A stretch of 64,000 nt of DNA, from NCBI RefSeq assembly GCF_013912375.1, contig NZ_JACETV010000002.1:124001-188000 (forward strand), in the 5' to 3' direction. The first letter of the stretch is position 1. Every line of letters starts with the position of its first letter. Both the position numbers and the translations under genes were made by a program. Source of the stretch: Emticicia sp. BO119 (GTDB taxonomy: Bacteria; Bacteroidota; Bacteroidia; Cytophagales; Spirosomataceae). Of this stretch, positions 54,723 through 64,000 are shown piece after piece. A model generated the notes under the pieces. It was not told the origin of the DNA and searched no databases. It saw only the letters and a program-made list of their open reading frames with translations.

Positions 54723-55496
54723 ATGCTCGAAACAACAACAGCCATTGCCTGCATAGCAGCATTCTTTGCAGGCTTTATTGATTCTATTGTAGGAGGCGGG
54801 GGTCTGGTGCAAGTACCTGCCTTGTTTATTTTATTTCCTTCTTATTCAGTACCACAGATTATTGGCACCAATCGTTTTTCTTCGTTTATGGGAACGGCAG
54901 TGGCGGGGTATCAGTATTCTAAAAAGGTGAAGATACCCTGGAAGACCGTAATCTATGCAGGCATTGGTGCGGCGGTAATGTCTTATTCTGGCGCATTGCT
55001 ATCAAGCCTGATGAGTGCCCGTATCCTGAAACCAACTATCCTGATTTTAATGAGCATAATAGCCATCTATACCTATCGCAAAAAAGATTTGGGGCAGGAG
55101 GAAAAACTCCGTTTCAGCGTGCAAATCATTCCTTTTTGCGGATTGTTGATAGGCATGGCAACTGGCTTTTATAATGGTTTTGTAGGGCCAGGTACGGGTA
55201 GTTTATTAGTGTTCGGTTTTGTAAGTATAATCGGCTATAGTTTTTTATCGGCATCAGCTATTTCAAAAGTAGTAAATATTATCGCAGATGTAGCTTCTCT
55301 GATTTTCTTTGTGAGCAAAGGGTTTGTGATGTTTAAGATTGCTTTCCCGATGATGATTTGTAATATGGCAGGCTCTTATGTTGGCAGTAAAATAGCTATT
55401 CTGCGTGGCAATGCCTTTGTGCGTGTGATATTTTTGATTGTGGTTTTTGGGTTGATTTTGAGGTTTGGGTATGATGTGTTGGGGCTTTATTATTAA
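54723..55496 (+). CDS. TSUP-family membrane permease (TauE/SafE-like)
   Basis: This is a membrane transporter of 257 residues from ATG 54723, which gives a clean first helix after the repeat. The family motif is clear: FFAGFIDSIVGGGGLVQVPAL near the start and GFYNGFVGPGTGSLLVFGF in the second half, the usual inverted duplication. There are about eight hydrophobic segments. TSUP proteins export or import sulfite, sulfonates or other organic anions; the substrate is unknown. Confidence 0.87.
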   Translation: MLETTTAIACIAAFFAGFIDSIVGGGGLVQVPALFILFPSYSVPQIIGTNRFSSFMGTAVAGYQYSKKVKIPWKTVIYAGIGAAVMSYSGALLSSLMSARILKPTILILMSIIAIYTYRKKDLGQEEKLRFSVQIIPFCGLLIGMATGFYNGFVGPGTGSLLVFGFVSIIGYSFLSASAISKVVNIIADVASLIFFVSKGFVMFKIAFPMMICNMAGSYVGSKIAILRGNAFVRVIFLIVVFGLILRFGYDVLGLYY

Positions 55497-55539
55497 TTTT
55501 AAGAGCATAATTTGATAAACTAATAATTGCTTGACTAAA

Positions 55540-55948
55540 ATGATGTGGAAACTATTTATCGTGGTATTACTTATTCCCTCTTTTGCAAAAGCGCAAAAAA
55601 ATAATAATTTGTTATATAAATCAAAAGAGGCATCGAATGTCTATATGATGATAAGATAAAGTCTAAGCATAATAATTCTGATACAATTTTTATCTATAGA
55701 AAAGAAACCGATCGCTACTATCATGCTATATATATAGATACAACACGACAATCAGAATACTATAAATGGTCATTAACCGATTTCGTTTTTGATGAGGACT
55801 TCAAAGAATCTTATGATGACGGTATAATTATATAAAAAGTAAACAACCTGATAGGTACAAAAGAAAGAACTTTACCTTGATAAGAGTAGCAAGTATTACG
55901 AGAAGAAATATAAGAATTATTAAATTACCTTATCCAGCCAAAACTTAA
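55540..55948 (+). pseudogene. Frameshifted small secreted protein gene
   Basis: An ATG at 55540 starts a signal peptide ending in AKAQK. The frame stops at 55659, but the next frame continues with LYDDKIKSKHNNSDTIFIYR and YYKWSLTDFVFDEDFKE to 55835. The third frame carries on with YIKSKQPDRYKRKNF to 55948. Two single-base losses would restore one protein of about 135 residues. Either the gene is decayed or the assembly carries indels. No family is recognised. The sequence from 55949 to 56225 is A+T-rich with no gene seen except the palindrome at 56106. Confidence 0.55.
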
Positions 55949-56105
55949 AAGGCCTTATTTAGCTCCACCCAAACCACTCTCTACTTCAAATACCCTTTGG
56001 ATGCTTATTATCAGTTAACTACTACTTAAAACGCTGTTAAAATGTCATTAAAATTTGGTCATTAAATTTTAATTATTTCAAGATTTATTTTGTTTTTATG
56101 AATGT

Positions 56106-56128
56106 AATTTATTGATAATCAATAAATT
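56106..56128. promoter_or_regulatory. Perfect 23-bp palindrome upstream of the efflux locus
   Basis: AATTTATTGAT-A-ATCAATAAATT has 11-base arms with no mismatch around a single A. It lies about 120 bases before the small gene that precedes the RND operon and resembles a TetR/MarR-type operator. No regulator gene is adjacent. Confidence 0.5.
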
Positions 56129-56225
56129 ATAATAAAACAATATATTGTATTTATCAGAAACTAAAGGGTTGTATCAGGTTAGCTATATCGATATTTACAA
56201 ATGGTTTAGTAGATTTGTAAGAGAT

Positions 56226-56648
56226 ATGAAAATTATGAATAGAAATATTGGAATGGGGCAACCTTACAAAATGTTCGGGATATTTTGTGGGTTATTCTTA
56301 ATTACTTCTATTTTTGTCAAAGGCAGTACCTCTAATGCTGAGAATGAGAAGCGCAATAGTTTTTTTCTCAAGGCGAATCAACAGACCACGAACAATATAA
56401 TTTTTCAGGATTGGGAGTCAACCATTCCTTACGATTTTTTATCTATTCTAAGTTCGGGTGAAGAAGTAGATCCAACTGATGAAACTACTGAAGAAAAAAC
56501 TTCTGAAAGCGGTTTTCCTTTACTTATATCGCGGTTTTATTATGATTTCATAGAGAGTTCGTTTATAAACTTTAATCTGTCTCTTCAAAAACGAATCACT
56601 ATTCCTTTTTTCTTGCTGCATCATTCCTGGAAGATTCCATTTGCTTAG
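56226..56648 (+). CDS. Small hypothetical protein upstream of the efflux operon
   Basis: This is a protein of about 140 residues from ATG 56226 (an in-frame TTG at 56145 is less likely). It has one hydrophobic segment near the start (FGIFCGLFLITSIFVKG) that could be a signal or anchor, then a low-complexity acidic stretch (SGEEVDPTDETTEEKTSE). No domain is recognised. Similar small genes often precede RND operons in Bacteroidota, but a functional tie is not shown. The coding call is moderate. Confidence 0.45.
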   Translation: MKIMNRNIGMGQPYKMFGIFCGLFLITSIFVKGSTSNAENEKRNSFFLKANQQTTNNIIFQDWESTIPYDFLSILSSGEEVDPTDETTEEKTSESGFPLLISRFYYDFIESSFINFNLSLQKRITIPFFLLHHSWKIPFA

Positions 56649-56764
56649 TTTATTTATTAATGCTCTTCAATAAAAATCTATTTTTTCATAGGTTTTAAGA
56701 CATAATCAGTTTGAAAATTTCTTTCAATCTATATGCGTATATTCTAATTTTTTTAAAAATATTC

Positions 56765-57847
56765 ATGAAATATTCAATCATTTTTTTAGCAATCGCTACA
56801 TTTTATATAGCAGGTTGTAACCACGCTGAGCATACAAAAGAAGAGGTGTCTGAGTTTATAGTAAGTAGTCCTATTAAGGTTGACACTTCTATTAATAAGG
56901 AATATGTCTGCCAAATCAGGGCCAGCAATCATATCGAATTACGCTCTCTGGAAAGAGGGTATTTACAAAAAATATTTGTTGATGAAGGTCAGCATGTCAG
57001 ACAAGGCCAGCCCATGTTTCAGATTATGCCTCTGGTATATGAAGCTGAAATGGAGAAGTCGAAAGCCGATGTAGAATACGCTGAAATTGAGTATCAGAAT
57101 ACCAAAATTCTTGCAGATAAAAACGTTGTTTCACCACAGGAACTGGCCTTGGCCAAAGCAAAACTTGACCGTGAAAAAGCTGACTTGAAATTGTCAAGTA
57201 CGCACCTTGGACTAACAAGTGTTAATGCCCCTTTTAGTGGTATAATGGATAAATTCCATATGCGATTAGGGAGCCTGGTAGATGAGGGAGAATTGCTCAC
57301 CACGTTATCTGATAACAGTAAGCTATGGGTTTATTTTAATGTTCCGGAAGCTGAATATCTTGATTATGTATCACGCATCAAAAAAGAGGGGCCTCAAAAG
57401 GTAAAACTCTTGATGGCCAACAATGAGATTTTCAATCACGACGGTCTTTTTGAAACAATTGAGGCAGATTTTAATAATGAGACCGGAAATATCGCTTTTC
57501 GTGCTACATTCCCAAATCCGGAAGGTATTCTGCGTCATGGAGAAACAGGAACAATTCTGATGCCTTCACACATTAAAGGTGCTCTTTTGATTCCACAAGA
57601 AGCAACTTTTGATATTCTGGACAAGAAATTTGTATTTGTAGTAGATGCAAAAGGTATTGTTCAAACCAGACAAATAACAACTGGTGTAGAAATGCCTCAC
57701 ATTTATACTGTTACAAGTGGTTTGTCTCCAAACGATAAAATTATAGTTGAGGGTTTACGTAAAGTTAAGAACGGAGACCACGTCAAAACTAAATTTAAAC
57801 CTTACAGAGAGGTTGTGGAAGAGTTGAAAAATCTTCATGCAGAGTAA
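56765..57847 (+). CDS. RND efflux periplasmic adaptor lipoprotein (membrane fusion protein)
   Basis: This is the adaptor subunit of a tripartite pump with 360 residues from ATG 56765. The signal peptide has a lipobox ending in IAGC. Next are the lipoyl half-domains (RGYLQKIFVDEGQHVRQGQP and SVNAPFSGIMDKFHMRLGSL), a coiled-coil hairpin between them (about residues 100-160), and a beta-barrel and membrane-proximal domain ending KVKNGDHVKTKF. It bridges the RND pump to the outer-membrane factor. The pump gene follows after 83 bases. Confidence 0.92.
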   Translation: MKYSIIFLAIATFYIAGCNHAEHTKEEVSEFIVSSPIKVDTSINKEYVCQIRASNHIELRSLERGYLQKIFVDEGQHVRQGQPMFQIMPLVYEAEMEKSKADVEYAEIEYQNTKILADKNVVSPQELALAKAKLDREKADLKLSSTHLGLTSVNAPFSGIMDKFHMRLGSLVDEGELLTTLSDNSKLWVYFNVPEAEYLDYVSRIKKEGPQKVKLLMANNEIFNHDGLFETIEADFNNETGNIAFRATFPNPEGILRHGETGTILMPSHIKGALLIPQEATFDILDKKFVFVVDAKGIVQTRQITTGVEMPHIYTVTSGLSPNDKIIVEGLRKVKNGDHVKTKFKPYREVVEELKNLHAE

Positions 57848-57930
57848 TTTTTAATTTTATCGAAAGCCTTATTGGTTTTAGATTCCGTGATGATTCGTAA
57901 CCTTTAAGGTATTGACAAAACTCAGAAAAA

Positions 57931-60900
57931 ATGTTTAGCAAATTCATACATAGACCAGTCCTGGCTATTGCCATGTCTCTGGCAATCGTCTTTTTGGGGG
58001 TGTTGTCGATTTTCACCCGCCCCATATCGCAATTTCCTGAAATAGCCCCTCCACGGGTAAATATTTTCATTGAGTTCCCAGGCTCAAACGCTGATGTATT
58101 AGTAAAGTCTACTCTGACTATCATGGAACGCGCCATTAATGGTGTGCCGGGAATGCAGTACATGATGTCGGATGCAACGAGTGCCAGTGAAGCAACGGTA
58201 CAGATTGTTTTTGAGCCGGGTATTGACCCTACCATTGCTGCTGCCCGTGTAAAAACCCGCGTGGATCAGGTTTGGGCAAACTTACCACTTTTGGTTCAGC
58301 GCGAAGGGGTTATTATTACTCCAGTACAACCAAGTATGCTCATGTATGTCAACTTTTTTAGTACTGATAAAGAGTATGACCAAAAGTTTTTGTTCAATTA
58401 TGCTGACAACCTGGTTGTTCCTGAATTACAACGTATAAGCGGGGTGGGCCGTTCTGAGATTGTTGGTAGCAGGGCATTCTCTATTAGGGTATGGTTGAAT
58501 CCTGACAGAATGAGAGCTTACAATATTTCTGCTGATGAAGTTTTGAGTGCCATTGACGAACAAAGTGTGCTGGGTCGCCCGGGACGTGTCGGTTTAAGTT
58601 CTGGTAAGGTAGCGCAATCACTCGAATACGTCTTTACTTACCAAGGCTGGTACAATAAGCCAGAGCAGTATAAAGACATTATTATCAGGGCAAATTCGGA
58701 AGGAGAAATTCTAAAATTGAAAGATGTAGCCAACGTAGAAGTGGGAAGTGAGTTTGTGGATATTTATACCAATAAAGACGGCTATCCATCGGCTTCATTA
58801 ATCTTGAAACAAAACCCTGGTAGTAACTCCAATAAAATTATTGGAGATGTGAAAGCGAAACTGGAAGAGTTGAAGAAAAACTTCCCTCCGGGAGTTGATT
58901 ACGAAATCAACTATGACGTTTCAAGCTTCGTAAATGCTTCCATTGACCAGGTATTACATACACTTTTAGAAGCATTTATTCTGGTATCATTGGTGGTATT
59001 CCTTTTCCTTGGAGATTTCCGTTCTACCTTGATACCAACTTTGGCTGTACCTGTTTCGTTGATTGGTGCATTCGTTTTCATGCAGTTCTTTGGGATTGGT
59101 ATCAACCTCATTACACTCTTTGCATTGGTATTGGCTATTGGGGTGGTTGTTGATGATGCCATTGTGGTAGTAGAGGCCGTCCATGTAAAGATGGCGGAAG
59201 AACATTTAACTCCGTTTAAGGCAGTACAGAAAGTATTGAGCGAAATTAGTGGTGCTATTATTGCCATTACCCTGATTATGACGGCCGTATTTGTGCCGGT
59301 GGCATTTATGACTGGTCCGGTTGGGGTGCTCTACAGACAGTTTGCTATTACGATGGCTTCGTCGATCGTGCTTTCTGGTGTGGTGGCTCTTACACTTACA
59401 CCTGTATTATGTGCTATGATTTTGAAAAATACACATGGACAGGCAAAGAAAAAATCACCTATAGACAAGTTTATTGATTGGTTCAATAGAAGGTTTGAAT
59501 GGCTATTGGGTAAATACACTAAATTTCTGACAATTATTGTCAACCGTAGAGTGGTTACCTTCGGTGTATTGATAGCTTTTGCATTGGGTATTATGGGTAT
59601 TAACACTATTCTACCGGCCGGTTTCATACCCGGGGAAGATCAAGGGCAGATTTATGCGATTATTCAGACACCTCCTGGTACTACACTCGAAAGAACCAAT
59701 GCTATTTCGATGGAATTACAGAAAATTGCCAAGGAAACTGAAGGTGTACAATCAGTAACGGCTATGGCAGGTTATGAGATTCTTACAGAAGGGCGGGGCT
59801 CAAATGCCGGTACTTGTTTAATTAACCTCAAAGACTGGTCGGAGAGAAAGGAATCTGTGAAGGAGGTTATAGAAGATTTAGAAGAAAAAACGAAAAATAT
59901 CGGAGCTGTAATCGAATATTTTGAACCACCAGCTGTGCCGGGTTATGGTGCTTCCTCTGGTTTTGCGGTTCGATTGTTAGATAAGGGTAGCGATGTAGAT
60001 TACCAGAAGTTTGATCAGGTAAATAAAGATTTTGTTGCAGCCTTGAGAAAGCGAAAAGAGCTTTCAGGATTATTTACTTTTTATTCTGCCAATTATCCGC
60101 AATACGAAATACAGGTAAATAATGTGTTGGCGATGCAAAAAGGGGTTTCAGTGGGTAAAGCCATGGAAAATCTCAACATCATGATTGGTAGTACCTATGA
60201 GCAAGGCTTTATACGATTTAATAAATACTATAAGGTTTATACACAGGCTGACCCGGCGTTCAGAAAGGATCCTAACGATATTCTGAATATGTTTATTAAA
60301 AATGATGAAGGCGAAATGGTACCCTATTCAGCTTTTATGACTATCAAAAAAACACAGGGGCCTAACGAAATTGCCAGATATAATTTATATACATCGGCAC
60401 TTATCAATGGTGTACCAGCTCCGGGCTATACTTCTGGTGATGCCATTAAGGCGATTCGTGAAGTAGCTGAAACGGCTTTACCTAAGGGCTACGATATAGC
60501 CTGGGAAGGACTATCGTATGATGAGGCCCGGCGTGGAAACGAAGCAATCATTATTTTCCTTGTGGTTGTGTTTTTCGTTTATCTGGTGTTAGCCGCACAA
60601 TACGAAAGCTTTATCATGCCTCTGGCCGTTATCCTATCCTTACCTCCGGGTATATTCGGTTCTTTCCTGTTATTAAAAGGAATGGGGTTGAGTAATGACG
60701 TATTTGCACAGATTGGTTTGATTATGCTTACGGGTCTTCTGGGTAAAAATGCTGTATTGATTGTGGAGTTTGCCATACAAAAACGTAACGAAGGGGTGTC
60801 GGTGCTTGAAGCTGCTATTGAAGGTGCAAAAGAACGTTTCAGACCTATCCTTATGACGTCCTTTGCCTTTATTGCAGGTATGATTCCATTGGTGAGGGCT

Positions 60901-61158
60901 CATGGTGCAGGTGCAGTGGGTAATAAAACTATTGGCTCGTCTGCTTTGGGCGGGATGTTGTTCGGAACAATCTTCGGGGTCTTAATTGTACCGGGGCTAT
61001 ATTACATTTTTGGTAAAATGATTGATGGAAGAAAACTGATCAATGATGAAGCCGTAATGACGCTGAGTGAGGATTTGGTAGAAAATCAAACCGAACTTGG
61101 CGAACAAAGTAGACTTAGAAAGTTAATTGCAAAAATCTTGAAACAAAATGAAGAATAA
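57931..61158 (+). CDS. RND-family inner-membrane efflux pump (AcrB/MexB-like, HAE1)
   Basis: This is a proton-driven exporter of 1075 residues with twelve membrane segments and two large periplasmic loops. The proton-relay residues are visible: the double Asp in VVVDDAIVVVEAV in TM4 and the Lys in LLGKNAVLIVEFA in TM10. The N-terminal FSKFIHRPVLAIAMSLAIVF is typical of HAE1 pumps. It exports hydrophobic compounds, perhaps antibiotics or aromatic acids; the specificity is unknown. The outer-membrane factor gene overlaps its end by 11 bases. Confidence 0.94.
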   Translation: MFSKFIHRPVLAIAMSLAIVFLGVLSIFTRPISQFPEIAPPRVNIFIEFPGSNADVLVKSTLTIMERAINGVPGMQYMMSDATSASEATVQIVFEPGIDPTIAAARVKTRVDQVWANLPLLVQREGVIITPVQPSMLMYVNFFSTDKEYDQKFLFNYADNLVVPELQRISGVGRSEIVGSRAFSIRVWLNPDRMRAYNISADEVLSAIDEQSVLGRPGRVGLSSGKVAQSLEYVFTYQGWYNKPEQYKDIIIRANSEGEILKLKDVANVEVGSEFVDIYTNKDGYPSASLILKQNPGSNSNKIIGDVKAKLEELKKNFPPGVDYEINYDVSSFVNASIDQVLHTLLEAFILVSLVVFLFLGDFRSTLIPTLAVPVSLIGAFVFMQFFGIGINLITLFALVLAIGVVVDDAIVVVEAVHVKMAEEHLTPFKAVQKVLSEISGAIIAITLIMTAVFVPVAFMTGPVGVLYRQFAITMASSIVLSGVVALTLTPVLCAMILKNTHGQAKKKSPIDKFIDWFNRRFEWLLGKYTKFLTIIVNRRVVTFGVLIAFALGIMGINTILPAGFIPGEDQGQIYAIIQTPPGTTLERTNAISMELQKIAKETEGVQSVTAMAGYEILTEGRGSNAGTCLINLKDWSERKESVKEVIEDLEEKTKNIGAVIEYFEPPAVPGYGASSGFAVRLLDKGSDVDYQKFDQVNKDFVAALRKRKELSGLFTFYSANYPQYEIQVNNVLAMQKGVSVGKAMENLNIMIGSTYEQGFIRFNKYYKVYTQADPAFRKDPNDILNMFIKNDEGEMVPYSAFMTIKKTQGPNEIARYNLYTSALINGVPAPGYTSGDAIKAIREVAETALPKGYDIAWEGLSYDEARRGNEAIIIFLVVVFFVYLVLAAQYESFIMPLAVILSLPPGIFGSFLLLKGMGLSNDVFAQIGLIMLTGLLGKNAVLIVEFAIQKRNEGVSVLEAAIEGAKERFRPILMTSFAFIAGMIPLVRAHGAGAVGNKTIGSSALGGMLFGTIFGVLIVPGLYYIFGKMIDGRKLINDEAVMTLSEDLVENQTELGEQSRLRKLIAKILKQNEE

Positions 61159-62575
61159 GAGAATAAAAATATATGGTCTCTTTTTGATCCTGATTATGGG
61201 TTTAGGCAGTTGTAAGGTAGAGAATTTACCGACCAAAACAGTTACCAACTCATTGCCGGATAAATATGCCCTCAATGGAGATACAACCAAAGCTGAAAAT
61301 ATTCTCTGGAGAAACTATTTCAGTGATAATAACCTGACCGATTTGATTGACGAAGCTCTTAAAAACAATCAGGAGCTGAATATGATGCTTCATGAAATCG
61401 AAATCAGCCGCAACGAAATCATGGCAAGAAAAGGGGAGTACCAGCCATTTGGTTTTTTAACGGCAGGTTTGGGTGCTGATAAATCGAGTCGTTATACATG
61501 GGATGGGGTTTCGGAAGAAGACGCAAAAACAAGATCAGAGAAGTTGCCGAGGTATATTGGCGAGCAAACGCTTATGGGTACGTTTTCGTGGGAAATTGAC
61601 GTTTGGAAGAAACTCCACAATGCCAAAGATGCTGCCGTAAAACGTTATTTGTCTGGTATAGAAGGTAGAAATTTTGTAGTCACAAACCTTATTGGCGAGA
61701 TAGCTAACTCTTATTACGAATTGGTAATATTGGATAATCAATTGGAAATTGTACAGCAAAATATTACTCTTCAGAAAGATGCACTTGAAATGGTAAAGGT
61801 GCAAAAAGATGCTGCACGTGTGAATCAGTTGGCGGTAAATCGTTTTATGGCGCAGGTATTGAATACTGAAAACCTTAAATATGAGATTCAACAGCAAATT
61901 GTAGAAACCGAAAACCGGATCAATTTCTTGCTGGCAAGAAACCCTCAGCCTGTGAAGCGTAATTCTGCTAATCTTAATAATATTCAGTTTTTGAAGATTT
62001 CAGCGGGAATCCCATCGCAATTACTGAGCAATCGTCCTGATATCCGTCAGGCGGAGCAGGAATTAGAGGCTACAAAACTGGATATTGCCGTAGCAAGAGC
62101 CGCTTTTTATCCGAATATTACGCTTCGTGCAGGTATTGGTTTGCAGGCATTTAATCCTATTTATCTGATTAATCCTAAGTCAATCGCCGTTAATGTTCTG
62201 GGCGATTTGATTGCTCCTTTAATCAATAAAAATGCGATTAAGGCCAATTATTATAATGCCAACGAAAGGCAGATTCAGGCTGTATATAAATATGAGCAAA
62301 CAGTCTTGAATGCGCATTTAGAAGTAATTAATCAATTGGCAGGGAATAAAAACTATTCTGATAGCTATCTAACAAAAGCTAATCAGGTAGATATTCTGAG
62401 TAGTTCAATCGAAATCTCTAATAGCCTCTTCAAATCAGCGAGAGCAGATTATACCGAGGTTTTGCTAACGCAGAGAGAAGCACTCGAAGCAAAAATGGAA
62501 TTGATGGAGATTAAGAAAAAACAACTGAACGCCGAAGTAAATATTTATAAGGCATTAGGTGGTGGTTGGAAGTAG
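61148..62575 (+). CDS. Outer-membrane efflux channel lipoprotein (OprM/NodT-type)
   Basis: This TolC-like channel subunit of 475 residues has a lipobox ending in GLGSC. The two repeated helical halves are visible: NLTDLIDEALKNNQELNMML with its following helices, and RPDIRQAEQELEATKLDIAV with AAFYPNITLRAGIG. It forms a trimer spanning the outer membrane and periplasm. Overlap with the pump gene shows translational coupling. A bidirectional terminator follows. Confidence 0.93.
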   Translation: MKNKRIKIYGLFLILIMGLGSCKVENLPTKTVTNSLPDKYALNGDTTKAENILWRNYFSDNNLTDLIDEALKNNQELNMMLHEIEISRNEIMARKGEYQPFGFLTAGLGADKSSRYTWDGVSEEDAKTRSEKLPRYIGEQTLMGTFSWEIDVWKKLHNAKDAAVKRYLSGIEGRNFVVTNLIGEIANSYYELVILDNQLEIVQQNITLQKDALEMVKVQKDAARVNQLAVNRFMAQVLNTENLKYEIQQQIVETENRINFLLARNPQPVKRNSANLNNIQFLKISAGIPSQLLSNRPDIRQAEQELEATKLDIAVARAAFYPNITLRAGIGLQAFNPIYLINPKSIAVNVLGDLIAPLINKNAIKANYYNANERQIQAVYKYEQTVLNAHLEVINQLAGNKNYSDSYLTKANQVDILSSSIEISNSLFKSARADYTEVLLTQREALEAKMELMEIKKKQLNAEVNIYKALGGGWK

Positions 62576-62602
62576 TTGATTGGTAGAACAAAACCACATA
62601 AA

Positions 62603-62630
62603 AAATGCCCTCATGTGAATGAGGGCATTT
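62603..62630. terminator. Bidirectional terminator between convergent operons
   Basis: A perfect 11-bp stem (AAATGCCCTCA at 62603-62613 with TGAGGGCATTT at 62620-62630) has a 6-base loop and A/T tracts on both sides. It serves both the efflux operon and accC. Confidence 0.9.
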
Positions 62631-62633
62631 TAT

Positions 62634-63977
62634 TTATAAATCGCTAAAATCAAAACCTTCTAAGAATTTGGTAGTGAAATGACCAGACTTGAATTGTTCG
62701 TCTTCCATAAGTTTAATGTGGAAAGGAATCGTGGTTTTAACCCCTTCAATTACAAACTCCTGTAAGGCGCGTTTCATGCGGGTTATCACTTCTTCTCTTG
62801 ATTGGCCTGTTACAATTAACTTTGCAATCATAGAATCGTAGTTTGGCGGAATGGTATAGCCTGCATACACGTGGCTGTCAACTCTCACGCCATGCCCACC
62901 TGGTAAATGCAGATTAGTGATTTTACCCGGTGATGGACGGAAATTATTGCCTGGGTCTTCGGCATTGATACGACACTCCATCGCATACAATTTCGGGAAA
63001 TAGTTTTTGCCTGAAATCGGTACGCCTGCCGCAACTTTTATCTGCTCTTTGATTAAGTCAAAATCAGTTACTTCTTCAGTAATCGGGTGCTCAACCTGAA
63101 TACGGGTGTTCATTTCCATGAAATAGAACTCACCGTATTTATCAACCAGAAACTCTATAGTACCTGCACCTTCGTAACCGATGGCTGCGGCACCTTTAAT
63201 GGCTGCTTCACCCATTCTCTCACGCAGTTCCTGCGAAACAATCGGCGAAGGAGTTTCTTCCACTAATTTCTGGTGACGGCGCTGGATAGAACAGTCACGC
63301 TCTGATAAGTGGCATACTTTGCCATATTGGTCACCTACTACCTGAATTTCGATGTGGCGAGGCTCTTCTACGAATTTCTCCAGATATAGGCCATCATTTC
63401 CGAAAGCGGCTCCTGATTCCATTTTGGCATCGTCCCAAGCTTTTTCAAACTCACTTTCTTCTTTGATGATACGCATACCACGTCCACCACCACCGGCAGT
63501 TGCCTTCACGATAACCGGATACCCGATTTCTTTGGCTATTTTCTTGCCTTCTTCAACCGATTCCAATAAGCCTTCCGAACCAGGAATAACAGGTACACCA
63601 GAATCTTTCATGGTTGCTTTTGCTGTGGCTTTATCGCCCATATAGTTGATTTGCTCAGCAGTAGCTCCGATAAATTTGATACCGTATTCGGCACATATTC
63701 TTGAAAACTCGGCGTTTTCTGATAAGAAACCATAACCCGGATGGATAGCATCGGCATTAGTGATTTCGGCAGCAGAAATAATATTCGGGATATTCAGATA
63801 AGATTGTTTGCTGATAGCAGGGCCGATGCAAACGGCTTCATCAGCAAAACGTACATGTAAACTGTCGCGGTCGGCAGTTGAATAAACAGCCACCGTTTTT
63901 ATGCCCATCTCTTTACAGGTTCTGATGATACGCAGGGCAATTTCACCACGGTTGGCTATAAGTATTTTCTTGAACAT
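62634..63977 (-). CDS. accC: Acetyl-CoA carboxylase, biotin carboxylase subunit
   Basis: This ATP-grasp enzyme of 447 residues carboxylates the biotin of AccB, the first half-reaction of fatty acid synthesis. The N-terminal [20 protein letters not shown], the glycine loop [29 protein letters not shown] and the catalytic [12 protein letters not shown] are all present. The length is normal for AccC. The usual partner accB would lie upstream, beyond the right edge of the window. The gene ends three bases from the bidirectional terminator. Confidence 0.97.
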   Translation of the reverse strand: MFKKILIANRGEIALRIIRTCKEMGIKTVAVYSTADRDSLHVRFADEAVCIGPAISKQSYLNIPNIISAAEITNADAIHPGYGFLSENAEFSRICAEYGIKFIGATAEQINYMGDKATAKATMKDSGVPVIPGSEGLLESVEEGKKIAKEIGYPVIVKATAGGGGRGMRIIKEESEFEKAWDDAKMESGAAFGNDGLYLEKFVEEPRHIEIQVVGDQYGKVCHLSERDCSIQRRHQKLVEETPSPIVSQELRERMGEAAIKGAAAIGYEGAGTIEFLVDKYGEFYFMEMNTRIQVEHPITEEVTDFDLIKEQIKVAAGVPISGKNYFPKLYAMECRINAEDPGNNFRPSPGKITNLHLPGGHGVRVDSHVYAGYTIPPNYDSMIAKLIVTGQSREEVITRMKRALQEFVIEGVKTTIPFHIKLMEDEQFKSGHFTTKFLEGFDFSDL

Positions 63978-64000
63978 ATCGTTTCAATTAGGAATTGTAA

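Overview
The window comes from the chromosome of a Bacteroidota bacterium, most likely a Cytophagales-type environmental species. The evidence is a SusC/SusD outer-membrane pair, a type IX secretion sorting tail, many Bacteroidota-style signal peptides and lipoboxes, promoters of the TTG / TAnnTTTG type, and a moderately A+T-rich sequence. The left edge cuts the SusC gene and the right part ends just past the start of accC.

Region 1 (1-29.5 kb) reads as a locus for plant-wall phenolics. It starts with a SusC receptor that carries an STN signalling domain, a SusD lipoprotein and an 820-residue exported protein built from two similar halves. After an AraC regulator comes a hydroxycinnamate module: crotonase, feruloyl/coumaroyl-CoA synthetase, a half-length MetE-like methyltransferase, two exported alpha/beta hydrolases (esterase candidates), an amidohydrolase resembling 4-hydroxyphenyl-beta-ketoacyl-CoA hydrolases, an exported DUF3237 protein and an aromatic acid:H+ symporter. 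A second AraC regulator is divergent from a tight operon, pcaH-pcaG-pcaB-pcaDC-pobA-pcaIJ-pcaF. That operon holds every step from 4-hydroxybenzoate to acetyl-CoA and succinyl-CoA, with two gene fusions. An HD-domain gene and a GH39 glycosidase follow. I infer that the outer-membrane and exported proteins release and import phenolic-decorated wall fragments, and the cytosolic enzymes oxidise the phenolic acid.

Region 2 (29.5-50.7 kb) is accessory. It has a T9SS-sorted protein, an ankyrin protein, an unknown gene and the frameshifted start of a tyrosine recombinase. Next is a regulator cluster: a NarL-type response regulator, a 7TM histidine kinase, an orphan LytTR protein and a PAS-like/LuxR protein. 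Six large exported repeat proteins follow; four end in a related C-terminal module, and three of those end in the same GGCN tail. A conserved site, AATACCT-N5-GGGGTATTGT, sits in both divergent promoter regions of the regulator cluster and suggests common control. The region closes with a decayed IS481-type transposase and tRNA-Lys(CTT).

Region 3 (50.7-64 kb) is mainly housekeeping and transport: a molybdopterin oxidoreductase, a small membrane protein, an aldo/keto reductase, a TSUP permease, a frameshifted small secreted gene, an RND tripartite efflux operon (adaptor, pump, outer-membrane factor) and convergent accC. Short dispersed repeats and palindromes occur in many of the intergenic gaps.
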